Below are positions 20,840 to 30,780 of a stretch of 38,153 nucleotides of DNA, piece after piece (positions within the stretch are counted from its first letter, which is position 1; each line of letters opens with the position of its first letter). This DNA is from Gnetum montanum (taxonomy: Eukaryota > Streptophyta > Gnetopsida > Gnetales > Gnetaceae), in assembly GCA_015680685.1 (NCBI GenBank), contig MNCI01004245.1, forward strand, positions 49,292 to 87,444. Direction: 5' to 3'. Position numbers and translations under genes: made by a program. The notes below the pieces were generated by a model. It did no database searches and was not told the origin of the DNA. It saw only the letters and a list, made by a program, of their open reading frames with translations.

Positions 20840-21907
20840 AAAGTTGCAACATACAACATGCAAGATCTTTAGTGAGTAAGAAACAATATCTTCTATGTCC
20901 ATCATGGGCCTTGGATTGACATGAATATTGATACCCACGCATTTTATCAGAGTTAAAAGATTTGGATGCTAATGTATTGTGCTTATAAGAAATATTACCA
21001 TGGGAATTTCTATATCAGTTCCAACCAGATTTGGAAAAGATGGAATACAGAGGTATTTATAAGCAAAAAGGTTCTTGTGGAAGTTCTTCTTTTGAGCCGC
21101 ATAGATTAGCATACTGTAGAAATTAAAAAATGGATGGTTGTGCAATCTTTTATAAAGAAGCCAAGTTTGAATTGGTACAAAGATTTGAATGAAGTTTATA
21201 AAATATGCTTTTTGAAATTTCAGAACTTCAAATGATGGGAAAGAAAGAATAGTCAATATTTTGGAAAAATCACATAGCCCTAGCAGTGATTCTAAAAGTT
21301 CATCTATTAGGAAGATGTGTATGCATGGTTAACACACATTTAATTGTGAAACCAACATGTTTAGATGTTAGACATTGTCAAGGAGCATACTTGATTAAGC
21401 AAATAGAGGAAAGTTTGAAGAAGAAGTTATTCTAAGTTGTACCGATCCAATTCCATTTATTCTTTATGGAGACTTTAATGCAAAAATTGGAAGTAGTGTT
21501 TATCAATTCTTAAAATATGAATCTATAAGGAAACATTTGGAAGATGAACCTGACTTGAAAAAGATGTTTCCATCAATTCAACATGCAATTCCATTAGCCA
21601 ATGCATGTTCTTCTTATTTTAAATCTTCAGTAGATAAATCAAATTCTAGAATTCAAAAAAGATGATGTTGATTGATAGCACTCATCAAGAACCATAATTT
21701 ATAGATTATTCTACAATGATTAATGAAGATGGGTCAACAACATTCTTCATTGAGACTTTGGATTATATTTGGTATGATCCCTGATTCTTTAAATTTTCCA
21801 AGTTACTAGAGTTGATTTCTAAAGAATAAGTTGATAAGAATCAAGATTAAGTCTTTCCATCATGAACAAGACCATCTGATCATATACCACTTATGGTAGA
21901 ATTATAG
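20840..21907 (+). pseudogene. Retrocopied CCR4-type deadenylase nuclease domain (pseudogene)
   Basis: CCR4 is the catalytic exonuclease of the CCR4-NOT complex that shortens mRNA poly(A) tails. All signature motifs of its exonuclease-endonuclease-phosphatase domain appear in order. KVATYNM starts at 20840, followed by CPSWALD (about 20897). ANVLCL, stop, EI has the catalytic Glu at 20989-20991 and a stop where Gln belongs. Next come DGCAIF (21133-21150), NTHL (21331-21342), GDFN (21468-21479), LDYIWY (21758-21775), SDHIPLM (21875-21895) and a stop at 21905-21907. The length, about 355 codons, equals a whole nuclease domain; the usual N-terminal part of plant CCR4 is missing. No introns interrupt it, so it derives from a spliced transcript. 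At least eight in-frame stops and several frameshifts (one between NTHL and GDFN) kill it. It lies in sense between the primer-binding site and polypurine tract. Confidence 0.88.
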
Positions 21908-22370
21908 TAACTCTCATCAGTTCATAAGGTTGAACAAGATCAAGAAGTATCTCACTCTTACTTTTATTTGATGATCTTATTATTTTATTCATTATTTAAT
22001 TTATATTTCAATTATATTAATACAATATCTAAGGAAATTCAAGTTGGGAATAAAGACTTTACCTGGCCTTCACTTAAACAACCATATAGGAGTTTCACAT
22101 TGTGTGACCCTAGTTAGAACTAGTGATTAGTAGTTGGTAGATACTTAATTCACTTATTATCACTATGTTGGAAAATGAAGTAAATATCAAGAAATTAATA
22201 TTTAAGTTTCCATATAATCTTTCTCACATATATCTTATTTGCAAAATAAGTAAGAGAAAACTTCAAATTCAAAGGAGAAATTAAATTATTGGAGCATAGA
22301 ATTGTGAAAGAAAGCATTGGAGCTAGAAAACGATAGAGAACATGGACTCATTCAAGGATGAATGAAACCT
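21908..22370 (+). other. Element 3' internal region
   Basis: This follows the CCR4-like stop codon and may include part of the captured transcript's 3' UTR. No poly(A) tract follows the gene copy, which would be expected if it were an independent LINE-driven retroposon that inserted here. No protein motif was recognised. Confidence 0.45.
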
Positions 22371-22383
22371 AAGGGGGGTAGAT
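22371..22383 (+). other. Polypurine tract
   Basis: aaggggggtagat abuts the 3' LTR start at 22384. It is similar in form to the tract of the chromovirus (gggggaggggatgtaga on its coding strand), in keeping with related LTR families. Confidence 0.88.
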
Positions 22384-22987
22384 TGTAACATCCCCATTCC
22401 TAAATGATGATGCTAACTACTGAAGATGGTGTCTCTTCATAACAAGTGTTATTGTCATCTTAACAAGACCTGAAACGGTAGTTGTGATTAAGACCTGAAA
22501 GGGCATGTTGCAATAACAGATGTGTCTCTTGAGGTAACCTTTGGGGGTTTGACCAAAGGCATTTATAATTGGGGTTAGAGGTCATTCCAACATGGAATCG
22601 TAGAGCTAGTATAGGCAAGTCATGGGGTGGTGGAGCTAGTATAGGCAAGTCACAGAAAGCCAAGTGAATTAGGACATGAAGTGGATTGGCCATTCCTTTT
22701 GGCTAAGTTATAGGCCTAACTATGGTGGTAGTGATAAATTTCCTCTAAGAGATAGATGTCAAAGGAAGAAAACCCCAAGGAATACTCTCAGAGCATGATC
22801 TGGATACACTTTTCCATATCAATAAAGCATTCTTTTATTTCTTTTTCTACATTTTTCCTATTATTTCCTTTATACATAATGTTGAGTATCACTTATATTT
22901 CATAGTGGTATATTTTCTTTGTACACATAATGTCTAATATATTGTATATTTGACATTTTCCATGACATCCAAGGATGGGATGTCATA
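22384..22987 (+). repeat. 3' LTR (604 bp)
   Basis: It starts TGTAACATCCCCATT and ends GATGGGATGTCATA, where the final TA is a decayed CA. It aligns over its full length with the 5' LTR and keeps the aataaa signal and surrounding T-rich tract. The right flank gttgg is the near-match to the left flank gtttg. Confidence 0.92.
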
Positions 22988-22992
22988 GTTGG

Positions 22993-23567
22993 AGAGTGCA
23001 ACATGTCTTTCTCATCATTTGCTAACCCATGAATGAGGCCTTCAAGTAGAGACTCATCGACTACAACTAAGTATCTCTCATTTTCATCATTTTTTCTTAT
23101 TCATAATTCATAATTTTCAAATCTTGTTTGTGTGTGTGTAGAGAAAAGAAAAGAAGTAGAAAAAATAAATGGATGATTGATCTTTTCAAATGGATGTGTT
23201 GAAGACCTAGATGAAAAAGAAGGAGGATGCAGTGAATGTAGCGAAGAATGCTAGTAAGTATATGAAGTAATTGTGTGGTAGCCTGGTAGGATGCAAAGAA
23301 GTGCTTAGTAAAAATGGATGTCACTAACAAAGAATTGGAAGCACAACTAAAGATAGTTTTAAATTTTTTGATGCATTTCAGAAAAATGACTGATTACTAT
23401 TATACTTCTTATTTTCTCTATTCTGTATACTTCACATCTTCACCATTCTTGTGTGGTAATAATAAATCAAGTAATGTTTCTCTTCCACTTTGGCATTATA
23501 CTTGGATGTACTTCTATTTCCTATAATAATAAAATAGTATTTTCTTCCACTTTGGCTCCTAACTCAN
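22993..23567. other. Short flank with a possible coding scrap
   Basis: At about 23200-23360 two neighbouring plus-strand pieces look mildly protein-like (KKKEDAVNVAKNASKYMK and MDVTNKELEAQLK), out of frame with each other by one base. I cannot identify them. The rest is AT-rich. The N at 23567 marks another assembly join. Confidence 0.25.
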
Positions 23568-23876
23568 AGTTATCTTTCCATGCCACTTAGGCCTTAAAGG
23601 CAATCTAGCACTACCACCACAATTAGGCTATCTAGCCAAAGGGGTGATCAATTCTTTCTTGTCCTGCTTCACTTGGCTCCCGTCACTTGCCATTCCAAGC
23701 TCCACAAATACATGCTGGCATGACCTCTAAACTAGACCTTAAATGGCATAGGTTAAACCCTTTCTCAAGGGATACTTGAATAATCATAACTCCTCATAAC
23801 GATGTGTTCCTTCAATTGAAGGTTAATTACATTGTTACAATTTGTTTCCATCATTAACAAGGGATGGGACATTATA
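23568..23876 (-). repeat. Truncated solo LTR fragment of the chromovirus family
   Basis: This block aligns with 8395-8707 in the same orientation: shared strings include taggccttaaaggcaat, ctatctagccaaagg, cttgccattccaagct and aaatggcataggt. The minus-strand start (near 23876) has decayed from TGTAACATCCC. The counterpart of 8215-8390 is missing, and the fragment stops at the N, so the truncation may be real or an assembly effect. No internal element sequence adjoins it. Confidence 0.75.
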
Positions 23877-24459
23877 GATATTTACCTAGGTTTTCATGTT
23901 CATGTGCAAAAGGATGCCTTAGATGGAGACAATGACTATAGTGTATCCCATGCTATGTTGCTTTGAAGAACAATAGTTATCTCACTTATGAGAAAAAAAT
24001 GATTTTATGGTATATCACCTTGATCACCATCATTAAGTATTAATCCATGGTTGTTACATTCCTAACCACATTCATGTATAAAGTTGTTTAAAACATCCAA
24101 GATCTTATTTATTATGAAACAAGGGTGGTTAAAAAAATTTAGCTTACTAACTAGGCCATTTTGCTACTTTCTTGAAGAATTGTGAGCTTAATTTCCTCAA
24201 CTAAAATTTCCCATCATTCATCTAACAAATAAATAATAAATAATAATGTTATACAATTTTCTTTTACAAATTCAATCATCTTAATAATTAGTTAGCCTTT
24301 TTATTAAGGGATCTATCCTCTACCAACATCCTTTGTTGAGTTAATGTGCATGTTATTTATGTCCTCTCTTACATGTAAGCACATGTAGAATTTAAAAATA
24401 TGGGAAATTTCAACTCTTCCTATGGCATATGTTTCATAATGTTGTTCTATAATTTCATG
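23877..24459. other. Intergenic stretch, nothing recognised
   Basis: AT-rich DNA without protein-like frames, element ends or RNA genes. The overlapping open frames around 24313-24594 come from the edge of the tandem array that follows. Confidence 0.4.
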
Positions 24460-25290
24460 AACCTTCCCCATGAAACATGGTTGAATCATCAATGGAAACA
24501 CATCTTTAATGAGATGAAAAATGGATGGCTAATTCTAGTTTCAAGAGCAGAGTCTCAAATTATAATGAGAATTACATCATTGCTGAATCCATGACACATG
24601 CATCCACACATGATTCGCTCATCATCCAAACACATCTTTAATGAGATGACAATAGGATGAATAACCTTAGTTTTGGGACTAGAGTTTTAACTTTTAATGA
24701 AAATTAGATTATTTACTATATTCATGATACATGCATCCACACATGGTTGACTTATTAATGGAAATACATTTGAAGTGAGATGATAAAAAATGACTAATCC
24801 TAGTTCTAGGATTGGGGTCTCAACTATTAATGGAATAAGACCATTGCTAAATTCATGACATCTAGATCCACAAATGGTTGACTCATCAATGGAAACACAT
24901 CTTCAGTGAGATAACAAAATAATAACTATCCCTAATTCTAGTACTAAGATGTTAACTTATAATAAGAATTACACCATTTGTTGATTCATGAGACATGCAC
25001 CTACACATGTTTGACTCATTAATGGGAACACAACTTTAGTGAGATGACAAAAGGATGACTAACCCTAGTTTCGGGACTAAGGTCTCAACTTTTAATAAGA
25101 ATCATATCATTTTTGAATCCATGACATAAGTTATAATGATAAATACAAATTTATCATCTATGACACATGCATCCATAGCTCATTGATTTTTCAATGATCA
25201 CAAATCATCACTATGATAACAAAGGAGTAACTAATCTTAGTTCTATTACTAATGTCTCTACATTTAATGAGAATAACATCGTTCACATAT
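24460..25290. repeat. Tandem array, unit 132-133 bp, about six copies
   Basis: A block with the order gcatccacacatggttgact / cattaatggaaacacat / gtgagatgacaaaagg / ctaaccctagtt / gggtctcaac / aatgagaattacatcattg recurs. The 'ttga(a/c)tcat' anchor lies at 24481, 24614, 24747, 24879 and 25011, giving spacings of 133, 133, 132 and 132. A sixth, more diverged unit near 25183 follows a roughly 40-bp insertion. The period is near-constant while the copies differ by many substitutions, so the array is old. It is non-coding. Confidence 0.8.
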
Positions 25291-25299
25291 TAATTTTAC

Positions 25300-26269
25300 C
25301 TGTTCCTAAATATCACTTGAAATTTATTAAATTCAATGGAACCCACACATAAAAATTTATTGTAAGACATGTTAGCATATTTTTCTTGAATTGAGATTAT
25401 GTTCAATGGGATGTCTTACTAAAACTAAAACCCTAACTTCTTAAGACTTCAAAAAGTAAATTCTATTGTAGTGAGACTTAAAACATTTACTCAATGAAAA
25501 TCATGGAAAAAAGAGATGGGAAACTAGGTTAAGATGCAAATAACTAACAATAATATATCATTATTCTACATGACTACATTCTAGCTTTACTAAAGCATCA
25601 AAACTCACAATTATCAAGATATCCCATATTTTCATTATCATTGACAAAAGAAAAAGGAATATACAATGGAGGTTGAAAAGAAAGTTCTAGGTACTACTGT
25701 CATATACCAATCATTTACATGTTAAATTTTTATATTTACTTGTACATTGTTCTCTATTTATTTCTATTGTTTCAATTTCTAAACTAAAAAAATTTTAATG
25801 TGTACCCCATATTTGTTACAATTTTATATTTACTTGACATTCTCCACTATTTAGATTTTTTGTTGTAATTTGAAAACTTAAATTATTCTAATATGTACTC
25901 CATACTTGATTTCTAATTTTTTAACTCCAAGAACATTCACTACTATAGGAGAGGAATTGATGCTTCAATATATTATATCTTAATAGAGTAACAAGAAAAT
26001 AAGAAAAGGTGATACAAAAAGGTATGATTGTTCCTATGACATTATTGTTATCTTCACAGTAATATAAGAATAATGATTTTTTAGCCTAGTTTTATTAAAT
26101 GTCTATATGAATTAATATACCTTTGTGTAAATAATGTCAAATTAAAGCAATTGAGCATTGCATAAAAATTATCTTCCTCAACATGACATTTCTATATAGA
26201 ATATGTTCATAGTTTAGTTCACTCCAAATTATATTCTTTTACTTGTCATATGTTCATAATATAAGGAAC
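25300..26269. other. AT-rich stretch, no gene seen
   Basis: No protein-like frame, RNA gene or element terminus was recognised. Confidence 0.4.
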
Positions 26270-26274
26270 TATGA

Positions 26275-26440
26275 TTTGAAGTGATGATAGGGTGCATGTT
26301 TCTCAAGTTGAAGACCTAGGTTTGAGCCTAGGCATAGCTACTCAAAGAGGTTAGGCTTTCATTAATTTACCAACCCTCTCAGGATCCCACTTAGTGGGAT
26401 GAGGATTGTGGCTCTATGTGATAATTGATCTTCATAATAT
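26275..26440 (+). mobile_element. Possible tRNA-derived SINE fragment
   Basis: A segment contains a B-box-like ggtttgagcc inside gacctaggtttgagcctagg, followed by cccacttagtgggatgagga and ggctctatgtg. The combination of a tRNA-like head and a 'cttagtggga' type body is reminiscent of plant SINEs. It is flanked by AT-rich DNA and has no clear A box, poly(T/A) tail or target duplication, so the call is tentative. Confidence 0.35.
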
Positions 26441-26599
26441 ATGATATTAAAAATTGTTACCTTATAAAACCATTCCATACAACTATCATTATATAATTAT
26501 TTTAAGAATTCTTAAATAACCAGAAATTCATACAAGTTAAATTTCATAACATTTCTAAAAATTATATAACTTCTTAAATTAAGAAGATTGATCATTTAT

Positions 26600-27160
26600 A
26601 CATTATTTAGTGAGGATGCTTAGTCATGCATGATTCAAGTTATTAATACTCATGCTTAATTCATATTAAAACTATTAAAATTATGGAGTTTTCTTTGACA
26701 TGCATGATTTCATGAGGTTACTTGATTATGTATAATTTAAGTTATGGATACTTCATGAATGACTCCTATTATAACTCTTCAAATTATAGAGGTTGGTTGG
26801 TCATGCATTATTTAGTGAGGATACTTAGTTATGCATGGTTTAGTAAGGATGCACAATCATACATGATTCAAGTTACTTATACTTCATGTATGATTAATAT
26901 TATGGAGGTTACTTGACATGCATGATTTCATGATGATGCTCAATCTTGCATGATTCAAGTCATTAATACTTCATTCATAATTCATACTATAACTCTTAAA
27001 ATTTTAGAATTTTCTCGATTATGGATGAATTTGCAAGGACACTTTGTTTTGAATGATTTAAGTTATTGATACTTCATGCAATATTAATAGTAGAACTGTT
27101 AAAATTATTAAGGTTGCTTATTCATGAATAATTTATTTAGGATGCTTGATCATGTATGAT
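26600..27160. repeat. Irregular tandem array, units near 103 bp
   Basis: The motif gattcaagttattaatact or a variant recurs at about 26637, 26739, 26870, 26957 and 27060, spaced 102, 131, 87 and 103 bp. It is accompanied by 'ttatggaggttacttgacat' and 'gcatgatttagtgaggatgct' type blocks. Unit length varies because blocks are duplicated or lost within units. The region is rich in catgcatgat palindromic strings. Confidence 0.55.
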
Positions 27161-27712
27161 TAATTTTCTTCATAGGTCATGAACAATTCATTTATTTTAT
27201 ATGACATTCATGATTTATGAAATTTCTCCATATTGTATGATTACTATATGTATCTTGCAAAATGAATGAGCTTCTTTATATTAAATCTCATGCATGATAA
27301 TCTCAAATAAACTATGAAACATTTTAAAATTATGAATAGTTATAGGAAATGCATAACATCTAGATGATGTATAATGACTTTGAGGATTATTTAGATGATT
27401 GATCTTGAATATTTCTTTATGTTTATAAGTGTTTCATGATTCATTAGTTTGATTGATTGCACATATTTTATGATGTTTCTATGTACTTTGTGATTCTTAT
27501 TGTTTTTCAATCATTATTAACATAGGATGACACAATCTAATTGATATCATAATAATAAACATGAAGCCTTTGTAGGATGCTAGGTTATGCATGATTCATA
27601 ACTATTGGTTATAGAATCATACCTAATTGAGTAAAATCATGAATGTACCCATTTATTATCCATACCTAAAAATAAATATCTTTAGGCTTCATTACAGTCA
27701 TGATACAAATGC

Positions 27713-28103
27713 AACATTGAGATATCATAATACAAGTCACATATGCATATCTTTTGAAATACTATGATTTCATTATGTGTATTATTTTAATTTGTTATTA
27801 TAATAGTTATTTCTTGTGATGAGTGATTAGTATAATTGTAAATTTTAGTTTATTTACATTCATATAGATGGAATATGAGTCCCTTGTAAGATAGTATCAG
27901 GAAGTAACATTGAGATATCATAATACAAGTCACATATGCATATCTTTTGAAATACTATGATTTCATTATTTGTATTATTTTAATTTGTTATTATAATAGT
28001 TATTTCTTGTTATGAGTGATTAGTATAATTGTAAATTTTAGTTTATTTACATTCATATAGATGGAATATGAGTCCCTTGTAAGATAGTATCAGGAAGTAA
28101 CAT
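27713..28103. repeat. Near-identical 193-bp tandem duplication
   Basis: Copy 1 (27713-27905) and copy 2 (27906-28098) begin aacattgagatatcataa and end tagtatcaggaagt; a few further bases of the repeat follow. I see only about two mismatches (gtgtatt versus ttgtatt, and tgtgatgag versus tgttatgag). This is far less diverged than any other duplication in the window, so it is either recent or an assembly artefact. Confidence 0.9.
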
Positions 28104-28199
28104 GATAAATTATTTGGAAGAAAATTGATGATAAAAAATGAATGTATGAAGAAAGGCTTCCTTACATTTGGGATAATATATTAAATTAAAATAGAAGAT

Positions 28200-30780
28200 A
28201 CCATGATATATTCATGAAGAAAAAATATAATAGAGGTGAGATGTGATTTAGAAAGCATGATAAATTATTCTATTATTCAACTATCTAATAATGAGTTTGG
28301 TGTTTATATTGAATCAATTGATGAGGAATTCAAGGAATGTTCTCTATTGTTCAAAGATCTTCTATTAATGATAATATCAAGGGAGGATCATGTATATGAT
28401 ATATTTAATTCTCAACTCCTTTTCTTCTATGAAGTAGTATGCCCAATCCTATCGAAATCAATATATAGTTAAAATTTGAGTTTGTTAACCCTGTCAATAG
28501 TAAACTAATGAATCCTATTTGTAATGCATTCATAGAGAAGATACCTTACAAGAGTAGAAGGAAGGTTGAGCTAATTGAGAAAAAAGGATCAAACAAAACA
28601 TCAATAATTATATTAATTGACCATCCTAACAATTTTCTATCCATCATGTATACTAATTATAATGGATGATATTAGAAACACTTCACAAATGATATCTACA
28701 ATGAGCACAAATGATCAAACATCATTTATTATGCATGAATTTGAGTCAAATCATGTTAGTTGGAATGAAAATCATGTAGTGAAGACAATGAAATGTTATG
28801 GGATTAAGATTTGAAAGAAGGCTTGGCACATAATTCATGGAATTCTTAGTACATTCTATAATCACTTATGTACTGTCAAGGATGAACATGTGTTTTTTGA
28901 ACATGGAAATACATGGGAGGTAAAGCCAATATCTAGCAAGATTATAGTAATAACAATTCTTGAGAGATTTATTGATGAGATGACTAACTAGTCACCATTA
29001 AAATTTAGGCAAGCTATTAGAGATGAAATATATATTCTAATTAGAACATTATCTATGACTATGAGTCAACATATTTTACTAAAAATTACATTAATTCTAG
29101 ATTACCTGAATTGGGATTACCACCTATTAGCAAAAGTTAGTTTTCAAATATTTTCATCAAATATTGTCCAAATGTAAATTTCAATAGAAAACATGATTTC
29201 TTAGTTTGTATAACTTATCATACATTGAAAAAAAAGAAATAAAAGAATGAAGGACTATAGAAAGGGATAGAATCCAAAGGGAACTTCAAAATCATTATAA
29301 TTATGTAACTATATGTAAGAACACATACTACATTTACATGGATTAAGTAACAAGGAAACCTACTAATTACCTAAGCATCATTCATGAGAAAATGAATATG
29401 TCAAAAATTATTGCCAAAATTATTAATTTTTCCTATGCATATGCTTAAGAAAGAGAGACTCTAAATCTCCCTTGTAGGAATTCTAGTTAAAGGACAAGCA
29501 TATGAAGGTTTTGAGTACTTCAATTCATTTTATAAATAGATGGGTTTTTAATTTACTGTGACATCTTTGTCAAAATACTTAAGGGATTTAGAAAATGATC
29601 ATGTTGATACGTATCGTGATATTATGAATAAACAATATAATTCTAGAAAATGTATATTTACAATAGTACTACATAATCATTATGAAATAGGACCTGAAGA
29701 ATAGTATCAATTACATGATGCTGATGAGAAAAAATTGAAATCTCTCTTTAAGTCATTGCCTACTACACTTTTCCTACAAAAGGATCACTACAGAGGAGAT
29801 AACAAGAATAAATATGTTTGTTAATTTATCATTACTTATGGAAAAAATAATTTTCAAGGTTATAAAGTTGAGCTTACTTTCGATAGGACATATGCATGAG
29901 GATATTGATGGTAGTTTAGGAAAACTATTAATGGATACAAGAATAAAGGACATAATTTCTCTACTTGAACTTATGGATGTGTATTATGTTATAGATAAAG
30001 ACAATGAAAATAACTACATTCCATATTACATTGACATGGTATATGACTTCAAGGGATTCCTAGAAGGATACTTATCAATTCAAGTAAAAAAGATTTTTAA
30101 AATACAACATATTCATTATATCATATTTCACTTGGAGGAGGGTATTCTTGTAATGAATTGGAAAAGAAATATCATGAAAATAAATTGGTCTAAATCATTT
30201 CAGCTATGGGAATCCATAAGTGAACTTCAAAATCTTCCTAGAGGTGAACCAAAGATCCTAGGTACAACATTTGATCAACATAAGTACATAATAATGATTA
30301 TAGATTTCATTAGATCCCATATCAATAAATGGGATAGGGTGATGAAAGGCCTTTAGGAAAACGACAAGAGAGAGTGACAAGAAAGAAATAATTACGAAAA
30401 AAATTATAAAATTTACATGCTTTCCATGAGATAATATTATGTCAAGATGTAATCACACAAATGTTTTGGCCAATAATTATTTAGTAGGATATTATGGATT
30501 GAGGATTAGATAATGATGAAACTTAAATAAAGGAATAGAAAGATGCATATGTTGGCTTAAGAAATAGGAAGCTAAAGAGATCATTTAATTCATTTTCTAA
30601 TATCAAGGATGAAATGATGTTGTTGGTGAGGCTAGGAGAAGGAAATAAAGTAGACATTATATAATGGACAAAGTAAGAAATATTGAATTTAGTAAATAAA
30701 GGATAAAAAATATAATAGTGGATTGGTTCACACAAAAATTAAGAATAAACAAAAAATAGTTGGACTGTGAATGTATATAT
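28200..30780 (+). pseudogene. Pseudogene of an uncharacterised NKN...GHxHEDID protein family
   Basis: The best part (29814-30356, 180 codons) reads SIGHMHEDIDGSLGKLLMD (motif at 29886-29909). It is preceded in another frame by DHYRGDNKNKYVC (about 29783). This order, an 'NKNK' motif about 30 residues before 'GHTHEDID', is one I associate with an uncharacterised eukaryotic family often found in multiple copies and possibly related to the Pfam DUF7869 group; that name is from memory. Upstream pieces fit the same protein: LPELGLPPISKS, KYCPNVNFNRKHDFLVC (about 29160-29220). Downstream, KRSFNSFSNIKDEMMLLVRL (30571-30630) and NIIVDWF (about 30710) look like a C-terminal domain. Stops and frameshifts occur throughout. 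Copy number suggests a mobile-element gene, but no terminal repeats were found. Confidence 0.6.

Larger units (their letters stand above)
17401..22987 (+). mobile_element. Non-autonomous LTR retroelement carrying a CCR4-like gene copy
   Basis: Two 604-bp direct LTRs (17401-18004 and 22384-22987) bracket a 4.4-kb interior that begins with a perfect tRNA-Met primer-binding site and ends with a polypurine tract. The bases flanking the element, gtttg on the left (17396-17400) and gttgg on the right (22988-22992), match at four of five positions, consistent with a decayed 5-bp target duplication. No gag, protease, reverse transcriptase or integrase motif was found inside. The interior holds a leader, a 5S-containing module, a small AT-rich array and an intronless CCR4 nuclease-domain pseudogene in the sense direction. 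By eye the LTRs are roughly 85-87 percent identical, so the insertion is old. It must have depended on another element's enzymes; the related LTR of the 8215 chromovirus makes that family a plausible partner. Confidence 0.85.

Noticed and set aside
20840-21907. LINE-type endonuclease instead of CCR4
   Set aside because: The endonuclease fold is shared. However, DGCAIF, the LDYIWY block and the terminal SDHIPLM directly followed by a stop are CCR4-specific, and no LINE reverse transcriptase follows.
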